Positions 8,278 to 15,919 of a stretch of 64,000 nt of DNA are shown here, in pieces. Location of the stretch: contig NC_018870.1 in the NCBI RefSeq assembly GCF_000305935.1, positions 2,818,501-2,882,500 of the forward strand, read 5' to 3'. Within the stretch, counting starts at the first letter, position 1. The number at the start of each line of letters is the position of its first letter. The position numbers were made by a program, and so were the translations under genes. The notes below the pieces were generated by a model. It was not told where the DNA came from. It saw only the letters and a list, made by a program, of their open reading frames with translations, and searched no databases. Source of the DNA: Thermacetogenium phaeum DSM 12270 (GTDB lineage Bacteria > Bacillota > DSM-12270 > Thermacetogeniales > Thermacetogeniaceae).

Positions 8278-8922
8278 TTATTTCATTTTCTCTTCGGCGG
8301 CCTGCAGCCTGGAGAGGGCAAACTCCTTAGTAGCCTCATCGATACCGTCGATGGTGGACAGCTTCCTCCAGTCACCGGCAGCTCCCTCCCAGTCCCCCCG
8401 GGACTCCCGCAAGAACCCCCTTTGCACCAAGGCCTGCACATTTTCCGGATCCTGCTTCAGCACCTGCTGCAGCTCTGCCTCCGCCTGGTCGGCGGCACCC
8501 AGCGCCTGGTAGGCCGCGGCCAGTTCCAGCCTGAGCTGCATGTCCTCTTCTACGGCGAGGGCCTGCCGGTAATGTTCCGCCGCCTGTTCGAACAGTTCCC
8601 GGCCTTTATCCTCCTTCCCTTCCTGCAGATAGAGCTCCCCGAGCTGCATCTCCACCCGGGCATAGCCCGTCAGCACCGCCAGATCCCCCGGCCGGGAGGC
8701 GAGCATTTCCTGATACTGGGTCAGCAGTTCCTCCAACCTGGCGGTTTCCGTCTGCTCCGCCTCCTGGGATGCAGTTGAGGGGACCCTTCCCCCCTGCGGC
8801 TGCCGGTCCGGCTCCAGATACCAGGCAACAGTGGTACCCAGCAGTCCGATGGCCAGCATTCCCACCAGCACCCAGAGCACCACGCGGGCATAAGCGCGCC
8901 GCGCTCGGAAAATGTTAAACAT
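8278..8922 (-). CDS. Membrane-anchored tetratricopeptide-repeat protein
   Basis: 214 residues. A cytoplasmic Arg-rich start (FNIFRARRAYAR) precedes one transmembrane helix (about 15-35), a Gln/Glu-rich linker, then at least three TPR units between about residues 85 and 195 (for example AAEHYRQALAVEED, LAAAYQALGAADQAEAEL). Such proteins act as scaffolds; the partner is unknown. A strong terminator follows. Confidence 0.8.
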   Translation of the reverse strand: MFNIFRARRAYARVVLWVLVGMLAIGLLGTTVAWYLEPDRQPQGGRVPSTASQEAEQTETARLEELLTQYQEMLASRPGDLAVLTGYARVEMQLGELYLQEGKEDKGRELFEQAAEHYRQALAVEEDMQLRLELAAAYQALGAADQAEAELQQVLKQDPENVQALVQRGFLRESRGDWEGAAGDWRKLSTIDGIDEATKEFALSRLQAAEEKMK

Positions 8923-9114
8923 CTGCCGCCCTCCTCTTAACCGCTTCCCCGCCGCCGCAGCGGCTCAACTGCCAGCGGTTCTTCTCTCCGAGGAGATTAT
9001 ATCACAAAGGAGGGCCTCAGCTCAGCCTGCCCCCGTGCAAAATCCCCCTTGCAACTGCCGGCCTTCCAAGAGTCCCCGAAAAAGACCCTTCCCTCAGGTT
9101 CTTCATCCACACCC

Positions 9115-10740
9115 TTAGCGCAGGTAGTTTAAGGGGTTCTTCTTGCTCCCCCCTACTACCACCTCAAAATGGAGGTGCGGGCCGGTCGACCTCCCGGTGG
9201 AGCCCACGGCGCCGATCACCTCTCCCGCCGCCACGCTCTCGCCGGTCCCGACGCTGATCCGGGAAAGGTGGGCGTAGCGCGTCACCATCCCGTTCCCATG
9301 ATCGATTGCAACGGTATAGCCGTAGCCGCCCTGCCAGCCAGCGGAAATTACCCGGCCTCCTGCTGCGGCCCGGACTGCCGTTCCCGCAGCGGCGGCGATA
9401 TCGATCGCTCCGTGAAACTCACCCCCGCGGTAGCCGAAGCCGGAGGTAATCCTTCCGGAAACCGGCCAGCGCAGGACGCCGCTGCCGGAACCGCGCGCCG
9501 CCACAGCAGTCACCGTGGACTTGGTCCCTTTAGCCACGATCCGCGGCTTCGGCTCTTTCAGCACCTGACGCCCGATTTCCTGGCGCTCCACCACTCTATC
9601 GTTGCGGCGCACCAACCGGTAGACCACCATGGCCTCCCCGCTTTCACCGGAACTGATCACCTTCGTCTGGCCTCTGCGGAGGCTGTCGTTGAGCTGGGTT
9701 CGCGTCTCGGGCGGCAGCACCTCCTTCTTGACCAGGGTGCTGGTGATCATCACATGAAGGAGGGGCTCTTCAAGGGCCAGCCGGATCTCCTGACCGACAT
9801 CCAGCCTTTCCGACGTCAGCTGCGGGTTGGCCTGGAAGATATCCTCAACCAGCAGGCCGTGAGCCCTTGCTATGCTCCAGAGGTTGTCGCCCTCCTTGAC
9901 GACATAGGTCTTCACCCGTGACGTTCCCCCGTTGAGCACCGTCAGGGCATCCTCCACAGAGAGCACATCCTGCACCGCCACCCGGCGGGAACGAAAGGTG
10001 ATCTCCTCCTGAAACTCAAAGCTTTCCACCTTTTCTCCGCTCTCTCCGGAGAGGAAGCCATCCCGGAAGCGGTTGAGAAGCTCCTGCGCCGCCTTCCGGT
10101 CCGCCAGGATAAAAACAGGCTCGCCGTCGATGCACATTTCCACGGCATTCGTCATCCAGGGGAGCTCCCGGAGGGCGGCCTCGAATTGCTGCAGGGAGTC
10201 CATCTCCACCCTTGATGCCATACAGGTCTTATAAACGAGGGAAGAAGGGAGAAAGACATCCTGGCCGAGCTCCCTTTCCAGGGCTTCCTCCACCTTCAAC
10301 CGCATTTCTTCTCCAGCCTTCTGCGAAGAGATCAGCCCGATCCTCTCGTCACCGTAGTAAGCTGCGCAGGCCAGGTGCTGGCGTGCCATCAGCAGAAAGT
10401 TGCCGCCTAAAAGACAACCGGCAAGCACGGCTGCGTAAAAACGGGGGTTTTTCCAGAAGCCCCGCTTCACGCCCCGCTTGCCGGTCCTCAGATCCACCAG
10501 GAAACCGACGATTCCTCTTCCGCACCGCCTTAAGTCTCCCAAGACCCACTTTCTCCGCTCATCCAGCCAGCTCATCACCTCCTGCCGGACGCCCTGCAGC
10601 CCCGGCGCCAGGGAACCGAAGCGGCTGGAGAGACGAGACTTCGCGACACACCATCTATCCAACAGGGGTTGGCACTGGACCGAAGATAAGAGAGGGGCTT
10701 TTTGGCTGCCCTTCGAGTTGTGCGAATTGGCGGTATCCAT
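9115..10740 (-). CDS. Cell-wall endopeptidase: LysM, G5 and M23 domains
   Basis: 541 residues from the ATG at 10738-10740 (SD GGGGAGAGG, 5 bases). About 100 cytoplasmic residues precede one transmembrane helix (about 107-126). Then comes a LysM domain (about 277-325, VVKEGDNLWSIA), a G5-like domain (about 330-405) and a C-terminal M23 domain (about 420-541). The M23 zinc ligands are visible: H and D in FHGAIDIA, H in RYAH, H in GPHLHFEV. It should cleave peptidoglycan cross-links at the membrane-wall interface. The long cytoplasmic N-terminus is uncommon for a secreted hydrolase. Confidence 0.88.
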   Translation of the reverse strand: MDTANSHNSKGSQKAPLLSSVQCQPLLDRWCVAKSRLSSRFGSLAPGLQGVRQEVMSWLDERRKWVLGDLRRCGRGIVGFLVDLRTGKRGVKRGFWKNPRFYAAVLAGCLLGGNFLLMARQHLACAAYYGDERIGLISSQKAGEEMRLKVEEALERELGQDVFLPSSLVYKTCMASRVEMDSLQQFEAALRELPWMTNAVEMCIDGEPVFILADRKAAQELLNRFRDGFLSGESGEKVESFEFQEEITFRSRRVAVQDVLSVEDALTVLNGGTSRVKTYVVKEGDNLWSIARAHGLLVEDIFQANPQLTSERLDVGQEIRLALEEPLLHVMITSTLVKKEVLPPETRTQLNDSLRRGQTKVISSGESGEAMVVYRLVRRNDRVVERQEIGRQVLKEPKPRIVAKGTKSTVTAVAARGSGSGVLRWPVSGRITSGFGYRGGEFHGAIDIAAAAGTAVRAAAGGRVISAGWQGGYGYTVAIDHGNGMVTRYAHLSRISVGTGESVAAGEVIGAVGSTGRSTGPHLHFEVVVGGSKKNPLNYLR

Positions 10741-10892
10741 TTTATCCTCTCCCCTTGCCGAGCAAACACACCCTCTTTGAACACTCCCTTTCAAGGGCTA
10801 ACTCCTGCCCCGAACGCCGGAATTGTTCTCTCCAAACCGGCCTGCCACAAAGCATCTCACAGCCCGGCTTAGCGAAGAGCGGTGTGCTCGAG

Positions 10893-10921
10893 AGTGTAGC
10901 AACTAACCTAACTTTTTTCAA
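10893..10921 (-). promoter_or_regulatory. SigA-type promoter for the M23 endopeptidase gene
   Basis: On the minus strand, TTGAAA is followed after 17 bases by TACACT. Transcription would start near 10886, giving an untranslated leader of about 145 bases. The leader contains GCTAA/TTAGC and a near-complementary CCGG-rich pair, so it may fold. Confidence 0.5.
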
Positions 10922-10931
10922 CAGAAAGATT

Positions 10932-10969
10932 AAAAATCCTGCCCGGCCTTGCATAACAATTGGATTTTT
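10932..10969 (-). terminator. Possible terminator of the SCIFF maturase gene
   Basis: AAAAATCC and GGATTTTT pair across a loop of about 22 bases, 33 bases after the maturase stop, with the T-run inside the second arm. It is weaker than the other terminators here and overlaps no gene. Confidence 0.4.
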
Positions 10970-11001
10970 ATTATTTTATGGCAAAAGATTACAGGTGCCA
11001 C

Positions 11002-12393
11002 TCAGCGAGCACCCAACAACTCCTCGTGCAAGGCCATATAGTAGAGCGCCCCCTCCAGCCGCGCCTGCATCACCCGGCAGGCCAGCGGATCCGGTTTCAG
11101 GAGGTCATCCGAATGGTAAGAGGCCTGGGCGTGACAGCCCCCTCCGCACAAAAAGCGCGCCCAGCAGTTAACACACCGCTCTTTGCGATAAATATGTGCC
11201 CCCCTGAATCTTTCCTGCAGATCGGTTGCGACGATCCCCCGACGGACGTCCCCCAGCAGATACTCCGGACGGCCGTCGAACTGATGGCAGGGGTAGATCT
11301 CCCCCAGGGGATTAACCGCCAGGTACTGATACCCTGCCCCACACCCGGTGAGCCGCTTGGCGACGCAAGGCCCCCCCTGCAGGTCGAGGCAGAAGTGATA
11401 AAAGTTCACCCTCCGCCCCTGCTCCTCCAGCTCGACAAGGGCGCGCGCCAGCCGGAAGTACTCCTCCCGCAGAGCGGGAAGGTCCTCCTCCCGCAGGGCG
11501 TAGTCAGCCTCCGGAGAAGCCACCACCGGCTCCAGGGAAATGCTTTCCGCCCCCAGCCCCGCCAGGTAGAGGACGTCCCGGGTAAAATCCAGGTTATGGC
11601 GGGTATAGGTGCCCCGAACGTAATACTCGGCGCCTCCGACACCGGCAAGGAACCTTTCCAGGCTCCTCCGCACCGCCCGGGAGGTGTTCCCTCCCCCCGG
11701 GGTCACCCGGTAGGAATCGTGCACCTCCGGCCTGCCGTCGCAGCTTAAGACCAGACTGAAGCCGTGCTCCCGGAAAAACTCCAGCTCCTCCTCCCCCAGC
11801 AGAAGGGTATTTGTGCTGACGGTAAACTTCCACTTCTTTTCCTTCCCCATCTTCAGGGCATAGTCAACGGCGTATTTAATCCCTTCAAAATTGAGGAGGG
11901 GTTCCCCACCGAAAAAATCGACGGTCAGGTATTCATAAGGAGTCTCCCGGAGCAGGAAATCCAGTGCCTCGGCGATCACCTCGGGGGGCATGGTCCGCTC
12001 CCGGCGGCGCACCTCGCCGGGCACAAAGCAGTATTTGCAGGCCAGATTGCAGTCGTGGGCGATGTTCAGGCACAGGGCCTTGAGGCCGAGGCCTTCCCCC
12101 GGGGTGTAGTTCTCCCACTCCTCGCCGGCGGCGAAGAGAACCCCCTCGGCAACCAGCTCCTGCAGCTCCGCTGCCGTTTCCTCTACCTCCGGGGGATCGA
12201 AACGGAGTGCCGCCTCTGCACAGGCCTGCCGCCAGTCCCCGCCTTCCAGATAGCTCTGCAGCAGGAACCAGGCGGGCTCATCCAGCCTGTGCAGAGAACC
12301 GCTGTTCACATCGAAGGCCAGATAGAAGCCGCCGGCCTCAAAGAGGTGAACGTCGGCTCGCCGGTTAGCGGCTACTCCTGCTTGAGGCTGCAA
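11002..12393 (-). CDS. SCIFF-peptide maturase, radical SAM/SPASM thioether-forming enzyme
   Basis: About 463 residues. The radical SAM cluster motif CNLACKYC binds the 4Fe-4S cluster that cleaves SAM. A SPASM-type C-terminus carries further cysteines (GGPC, GCG, YPCHQF, CVNC, CGGGC) for two auxiliary clusters. Enzymes of this family join Cys sulfur to side-chain carbons in the adjacent SCIFF peptide. The N-terminal PqqD-like segment includes FDVNSGSLH. The start is unsure: no ATG lies close to the family's usual start, so I used a TTG at 12393, inside the SCIFF gene. Overlap with SCIFF implies translational coupling. Confidence 0.9.
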   Translation of the reverse strand: MQPQAGVAANRRADVHLFEAGGFYLAFDVNSGSLHRLDEPAWFLLQSYLEGGDWRQACAEAALRFDPPEVEETAAELQELVAEGVLFAAGEEWENYTPGEGLGLKALCLNIAHDCNLACKYCFVPGEVRRRERTMPPEVIAEALDFLLRETPYEYLTVDFFGGEPLLNFEGIKYAVDYALKMGKEKKWKFTVSTNTLLLGEEELEFFREHGFSLVLSCDGRPEVHDSYRVTPGGGNTSRAVRRSLERFLAGVGGAEYYVRGTYTRHNLDFTRDVLYLAGLGAESISLEPVVASPEADYALREEDLPALREEYFRLARALVELEEQGRRVNFYHFCLDLQGGPCVAKRLTGCGAGYQYLAVNPLGEIYPCHQFDGRPEYLLGDVRRGIVATDLQERFRGAHIYRKERCVNCWARFLCGGGCHAQASYHSDDLLKPDPLACRVMQARLEGALYYMALHEELLGAR

Positions 12394-12527
12394 GCCTGAT
12401 TCCCCACAGTGCAAGAAGTCTTGCAGGCGGACTGACAGGATACCTGACACTCACCGCAGCCCCGCTCCAGGCGCGGCTTCCTCAGCGACCCCGCCACAAC
12501 AGTCCTGACGTGTTTTTTCCCTTTCAT
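12372..12527 (-). CDS. SCIFF ranthipeptide precursor (six cysteines in forty-five residues)
   Basis: 51 residues from the ATG at 12525-12527, preceded by GGGAGGGA. The C-terminal half has the invariant SCIFF pattern CGECQVSCQSACKTSC followed by VGNQAC, giving six cysteines, after a basic leader. The peptide is the substrate of the radical SAM enzyme encoded immediately downstream and receives Cys-alpha or beta/gamma thioether links. SCIFF is nearly universal in Clostridia; its role is uncertain, with signalling or regulation proposed. Confidence 0.95.
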   Translation of the reverse strand: MKGKKHVRTVVAGSLRKPRLERGCGECQVSCQSACKTSCTVGNQACSLKQE

Positions 12528-12842
12528 CACTTTCCCTCCCGAAAAATTCTCACAGACGTTAATTAACCGAGAAGACCGTTGAACAGCTGCGATCTTCCTG
12601 ACTTCAGCGCTTTCCATTCCTTTCAAGAACAAAGCAGTGTCGAATCAGCCGCTACAATTTTAAACCCATCCCGAAAAAAGCGCAAACCGTTTTTCCCTGC
12701 CCTTCTCCTCAAGAGGTCCCTTCTTAACAGAAACGGTGGCGCCTGCTCTCCCATCCGCAGGAGGGAGTCAAGATTCGCCATCCACAACCCGGTCATCTTT
12801 GGTAAGATATTAGCAAGAATTTATTTTCGGGGGCAGATAAGC

Positions 12843-13808
12843 ATGGGCTACTCTGAAAAGGACAACAACAAAGGAACGTGCGGGCACGGCCGGAAAATAG
12901 CAGAGGCGCTGGAGATCCTCAGAAGGCCGGAGAACAGGCTTAAGGTTGTGGACTATTCCCTTCCCTACGGCGGCGGGGCCATATCCCTCATCGGCATCTT
13001 CGACTGCGATCCCGAACGCAATCTGGGCGACTACCAGAACATGAGCTACTACCTCCTGACGGGGGATGCCGAAAAAAGTTCCGCGGTCATCGACCCGGGT
13101 CTCAGGGATGCAGGCTGGATCCGGGATCTTCTGGGGATCGCCGACTGCGATGTGATTTTTACCCACTTTCATCTCGACCACTGGATCGGTTACGAACCCT
13201 TCAGCAGCTGCAGGTTTTACTCCTCACCCCTCTGCAAGGCCGTTCTCACCCAGATGGTCGGGGCGGAAAGAACGGGGAAGAGCATCTTCGTTGAAGGGCG
13301 CTTGAACGATTACCACCGCCGCCCTCTGCCGCTGCGCGCCGCCAACGACGCCGAGCGGTTTCTCCCCTTAAGGGTAGAGATCAGCCCGGTCACCGCCGAA
13401 AACCCCTACCGCAACGAAGCCCTCGCCCTGGAGTTTTTCGAGCTCCCCTTCGGCCAGACCGAGGGCACCCTTTACGGAATCCTGCAGACGGAGCAGATCA
13501 AGATCCTCTTCGCCGGTGACCTCTTCGTCAATATCAACGGTGAACTCAAAGTAGAGCCTCATTATGCCTTCAAGCCGAAAACAATGGTGATCGCCGATGT
13601 CATCGTGATGCTGCGCACCATTCTCGGAAGGGAACCGGGAGCAGCGGTAAGCACTGTGGAGGCCTCTCACATGAAAAAAATCGCCATCCCCGATCTCATC
13701 GCCCTCGGTCACGGCGTCATCGACTTTCGGGAATACCGCCCTCACATCAACCACCTTTTGGAGGAACTGGAGGAGCTGATCCGCATCAACAGAGAACACA
13801 TCATTTAA
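12843..13808 (+). CDS. MBL-fold metallo-hydrolase
   Basis: 321 residues from the ATG at 12843. The metallo-beta-lactamase signature THFHLDHW (about residue 110) gives the zinc ligands, with further ligands plausible at AGDLF and near the C-terminal GHG. The fold covers hydrolases, glyoxalases and flavodiiron-type proteins; here the spacing does not point to a known class. An open frame extends upstream to 12579, but it lacks a good start and overlaps the SCIFF 5' region. The gene diverges from SCIFF, so the two may share a control region. Substrate unknown. Confidence 0.75.
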   Translation: MGYSEKDNNKGTCGHGRKIAEALEILRRPENRLKVVDYSLPYGGGAISLIGIFDCDPERNLGDYQNMSYYLLTGDAEKSSAVIDPGLRDAGWIRDLLGIADCDVIFTHFHLDHWIGYEPFSSCRFYSSPLCKAVLTQMVGAERTGKSIFVEGRLNDYHRRPLPLRAANDAERFLPLRVEISPVTAENPYRNEALALEFFELPFGQTEGTLYGILQTEQIKILFAGDLFVNINGELKVEPHYAFKPKTMVIADVIVMLRTILGREPGAAVSTVEASHMKKIAIPDLIALGHGVIDFREYRPHINHLLEELEELIRINREHII

Positions 13809-13952
13809 CGCCGACACCGAGAAAAAATGGAATTGCGCCAGCATCCGAAATCAAGTAAATTATATGATAACTGGTAAAACTTCGGACCCCCAAGAGAGAT
13901 CCCGAACTTCCACTTTCCAAAACCAAAAAAGCAAAAAAATTCTTCCGTTTCG

Positions 13953-13982
13953 GGAACTTTTTCGTTTCTCATACTGTCTAAT
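13953..13982 (+). promoter_or_regulatory. ECF-type promoter upstream of the sigma factor gene
   Basis: GGAAC with a following T-run at 13953-13962 and GTCTAAT at 13976-13982 have the spacing of an extracytoplasmic-function sigma promoter. These factors commonly transcribe their own operon, so the site probably drives the sigma/anti-sigma pair under autoregulation. Confidence 0.6.
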
Positions 13983-14020
13983 CAACTGAGGGGGTCCCGG
14001 CACCCGGGATGTGAGTCCTC

Positions 14021-14641
14021 TTGTCCAAACCGGAAAAATTACGGCTGGATTCCGATCGGATAGACGTCCGGCTCCTGATCAGACAGGCACAGGCCGGAGA
14101 CAAAAAGGCCTTTGAAGAACTGGTCATAATCTATCAGGATAAGGTATATACTCTGAGCTACTACCTGGCGGGGAACCACAACGATGCCCAGGACCTGGCC
14201 CAGGAGGTTTTTTTGAAGGCTTACAGCAGCCTGAGAAGCTTCCGCCTGGAGTCCGATCTCGGCACCTGGCTGCACAGGATTACCGTCAATACCTGGTCGA
14301 ATATGCGGCGCAGCAGGAACCAGGTGCTCTCGCTGGACGACCCGTTGCAGACTGAGGACGGGGAAATGGATCGACCTCTCGCCGACGGCGACCCCACCAG
14401 CGATCCGGCGGTCGCCCTGGAAGAGAAAGAGGTTCAGGTAATGGTACAACATGCCATCCGTTCCCTGCCGGAGGAGTACCGCGCCGTGCTGGTGCTGCGG
14501 GAAATGGAGGGCTATACCTACGAGGAGATCGCCGGGATCATGGGATGCTCCCTGGGAACCGTTAAATCCCGCCTCAACAGAGCACGCCGGGCACTGAAGG
14601 AAAAGATCTTGCGGCCGGTCGATCACTGCCAGAGGGGGTGA
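14021..14641 (+). CDS. RNA polymerase ECF sigma factor (SigW-like group)
   Basis: 206 residues, read from a TTG at 14021; no ATG or GTG lies nearby in frame. Region 2 is seen at about residues 20-90 (KAFEELV, NHNDAQDLAQEVFLKAY, TWLHRITVNTW) and region 4 at about 135-195 (LPEEYRAVLVLREMEGYTYEEIA, split here by a slash as AVLVLREMEG / YTYEEIA, then GTVKSRLNRARR). It directs transcription of an envelope-stress type regulon. The downstream gene encodes a zinc-finger anti-sigma protein. An ECF promoter lies upstream. Confidence 0.93.
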   Translation: MSKPEKLRLDSDRIDVRLLIRQAQAGDKKAFEELVIIYQDKVYTLSYYLAGNHNDAQDLAQEVFLKAYSSLRSFRLESDLGTWLHRITVNTWSNMRRSRNQVLSLDDPLQTEDGEMDRPLADGDPTSDPAVALEEKEVQVMVQHAIRSLPEEYRAVLVLREMEGYTYEEIAGIMGCSLGTVKSRLNRARRALKEKILRPVDHCQRG

Positions 14642-14646
14642 GCAGG

Positions 14647-15702
14647 ATGAAATGCCGGGAAGCGGAGAGACTCTTTTACGAAGTAGGAGAAGAGCGTCTC
14701 GACCCGGAGGCGCTGTTGTCCTTGCGCGCTCATGAGGAATCCTGCTCACGCTGCCGGCAGGAGTTTGCTGCCTGGCGGGTCTACCGCAAAGCCTTCGAGA
14801 GCGAGGCAATGCGCATCACCCCGCCGCCCGGTTTTGCAGCAAGGGTGATCTCCAGGCTGGAGGAAGCCGCTCCGAGCACAGGGAGCAGCAGAAGAGGAAT
14901 TCTGGAAGCGTTCAGAAGGAACGTCCTGGTAAAGGGAGCGATTGCGGCCGCGGCGGCTCTAGCTCTGCTGACCGGATCCCTGGCCTTTGCGGAGAAATAC
15001 TGGTTTAACAGCAGCGCCCCCCGGATCGTCCAGGAGGAGACGGACAGGCGGAGCACGCCCAGCGGGTTGCGTGAAGACGGGAAAATTAAAGAAATTAAAG
15101 AAGAAGTGCAGGTGAGTTCCCCCCAGGAGGAGGCGGCGCCGGGAGAAGCGGCTGCTGAGCCGGAAAGCGGAGAAGGGGAAACTGAAACCGGCAACAGCGC
15201 ACCGACACCGGTCCCGAAACCCAAGCCGGAGAAACCTGCCGCCAATGAGGACCGTCAATACCGCTTCATGGACAACAAGAAGCGCGTGATCACTACCACG
15301 ATGGTGAAGGCCGCTGTAGCCGACATCGAGCAGGCGCACCGGTTGGCCCTGGGAATAGCCCAAAGTGAAGGGGCTGAAGTGACTTCGACCGTGACCGCCC
15401 GGAACGACGGCCGGGCCAATTTGATTCTGCGCTGCACCGTCCCCCCGGAGCGGGCGAAAAGCCTCATCTCCCGGTTCGAGGAACTAGGCACGGTCAAAAC
15501 CAGGGACACATCGGTGACAGACGTTACCAATAACTTCAGCCGCACCCTGGAGGAATACCGCTCCTTGAGCGCAAAACTGGCAGAGGCCCCGGAAGGCGAA
15601 AAGGAACAGCTCCGCAACCAGGTTGAGTTCCTCGCCCGGCAGCTGCAGGAGTGGGACGAAGCCAGTGAAAAAGAGGTGATCGTCCTCTGGCTGGAAGATT
15701 AA
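14647..15702 (+). CDS. Anti-sigma factor: zinc-finger N-terminus with DUF4349-like extracellular domain
   Basis: 351 residues from the ATG at 14647 (SD GGGGG 8 bases upstream); a GTG at 14638 would overlap the sigma stop. Cytoplasmic residues hold the zf-HC2 pattern HEESCSRC with an earlier Cys. One transmembrane helix lies at about 100-120. A Pro/Glu-rich spacer leads to a C-terminal DUF4349-like domain with a coiled coil (about 205-350). The zinc domain should hold the sigma factor until an envelope signal releases it. The sensory part outside the membrane is unusually long for a ZAS protein. Confidence 0.85.
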   Translation: MKCREAERLFYEVGEERLDPEALLSLRAHEESCSRCRQEFAAWRVYRKAFESEAMRITPPPGFAARVISRLEEAAPSTGSSRRGILEAFRRNVLVKGAIAAAAALALLTGSLAFAEKYWFNSSAPRIVQEETDRRSTPSGLREDGKIKEIKEEVQVSSPQEEAAPGEAAAEPESGEGETETGNSAPTPVPKPKPEKPAANEDRQYRFMDNKKRVITTTMVKAAVADIEQAHRLALGIAQSEGAEVTSTVTARNDGRANLILRCTVPPERAKSLISRFEELGTVKTRDTSVTDVTNNFSRTLEEYRSLSAKLAEAPEGEKEQLRNQVEFLARQLQEWDEASEKEVIVLWLED

Positions 15703-15731
15703 CCGGGAAGCCACGTGCGGGGAATAAAAAT

Positions 15732-15758
15732 GAAAGGCTTTTCATAAGCCTTTTTTTA
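15732..15758 (+). terminator. Rho-independent terminator of the sigma/anti-sigma operon
   Basis: AAAGGCTT and AAGCCTTT pair around a TTCAT loop and are followed by a run of seven T, 30 bases after the anti-sigma stop. Confidence 0.85.
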
Positions 15759-15919
15759 TTGCCTCAATACTGCTCAAATACCATCTGCCCCCCGGCCGCC
15801 AACTGGGGGGAAGCCATCCCCGTTCCATCCTTTTTGCAGAACAATCCACAAAGGCTTTCTGCTTCAACGACCGGGGGCTCGCAGACCGGTTCCGCCACAG
15901 AGCCAGGCCTCAACAGGCG

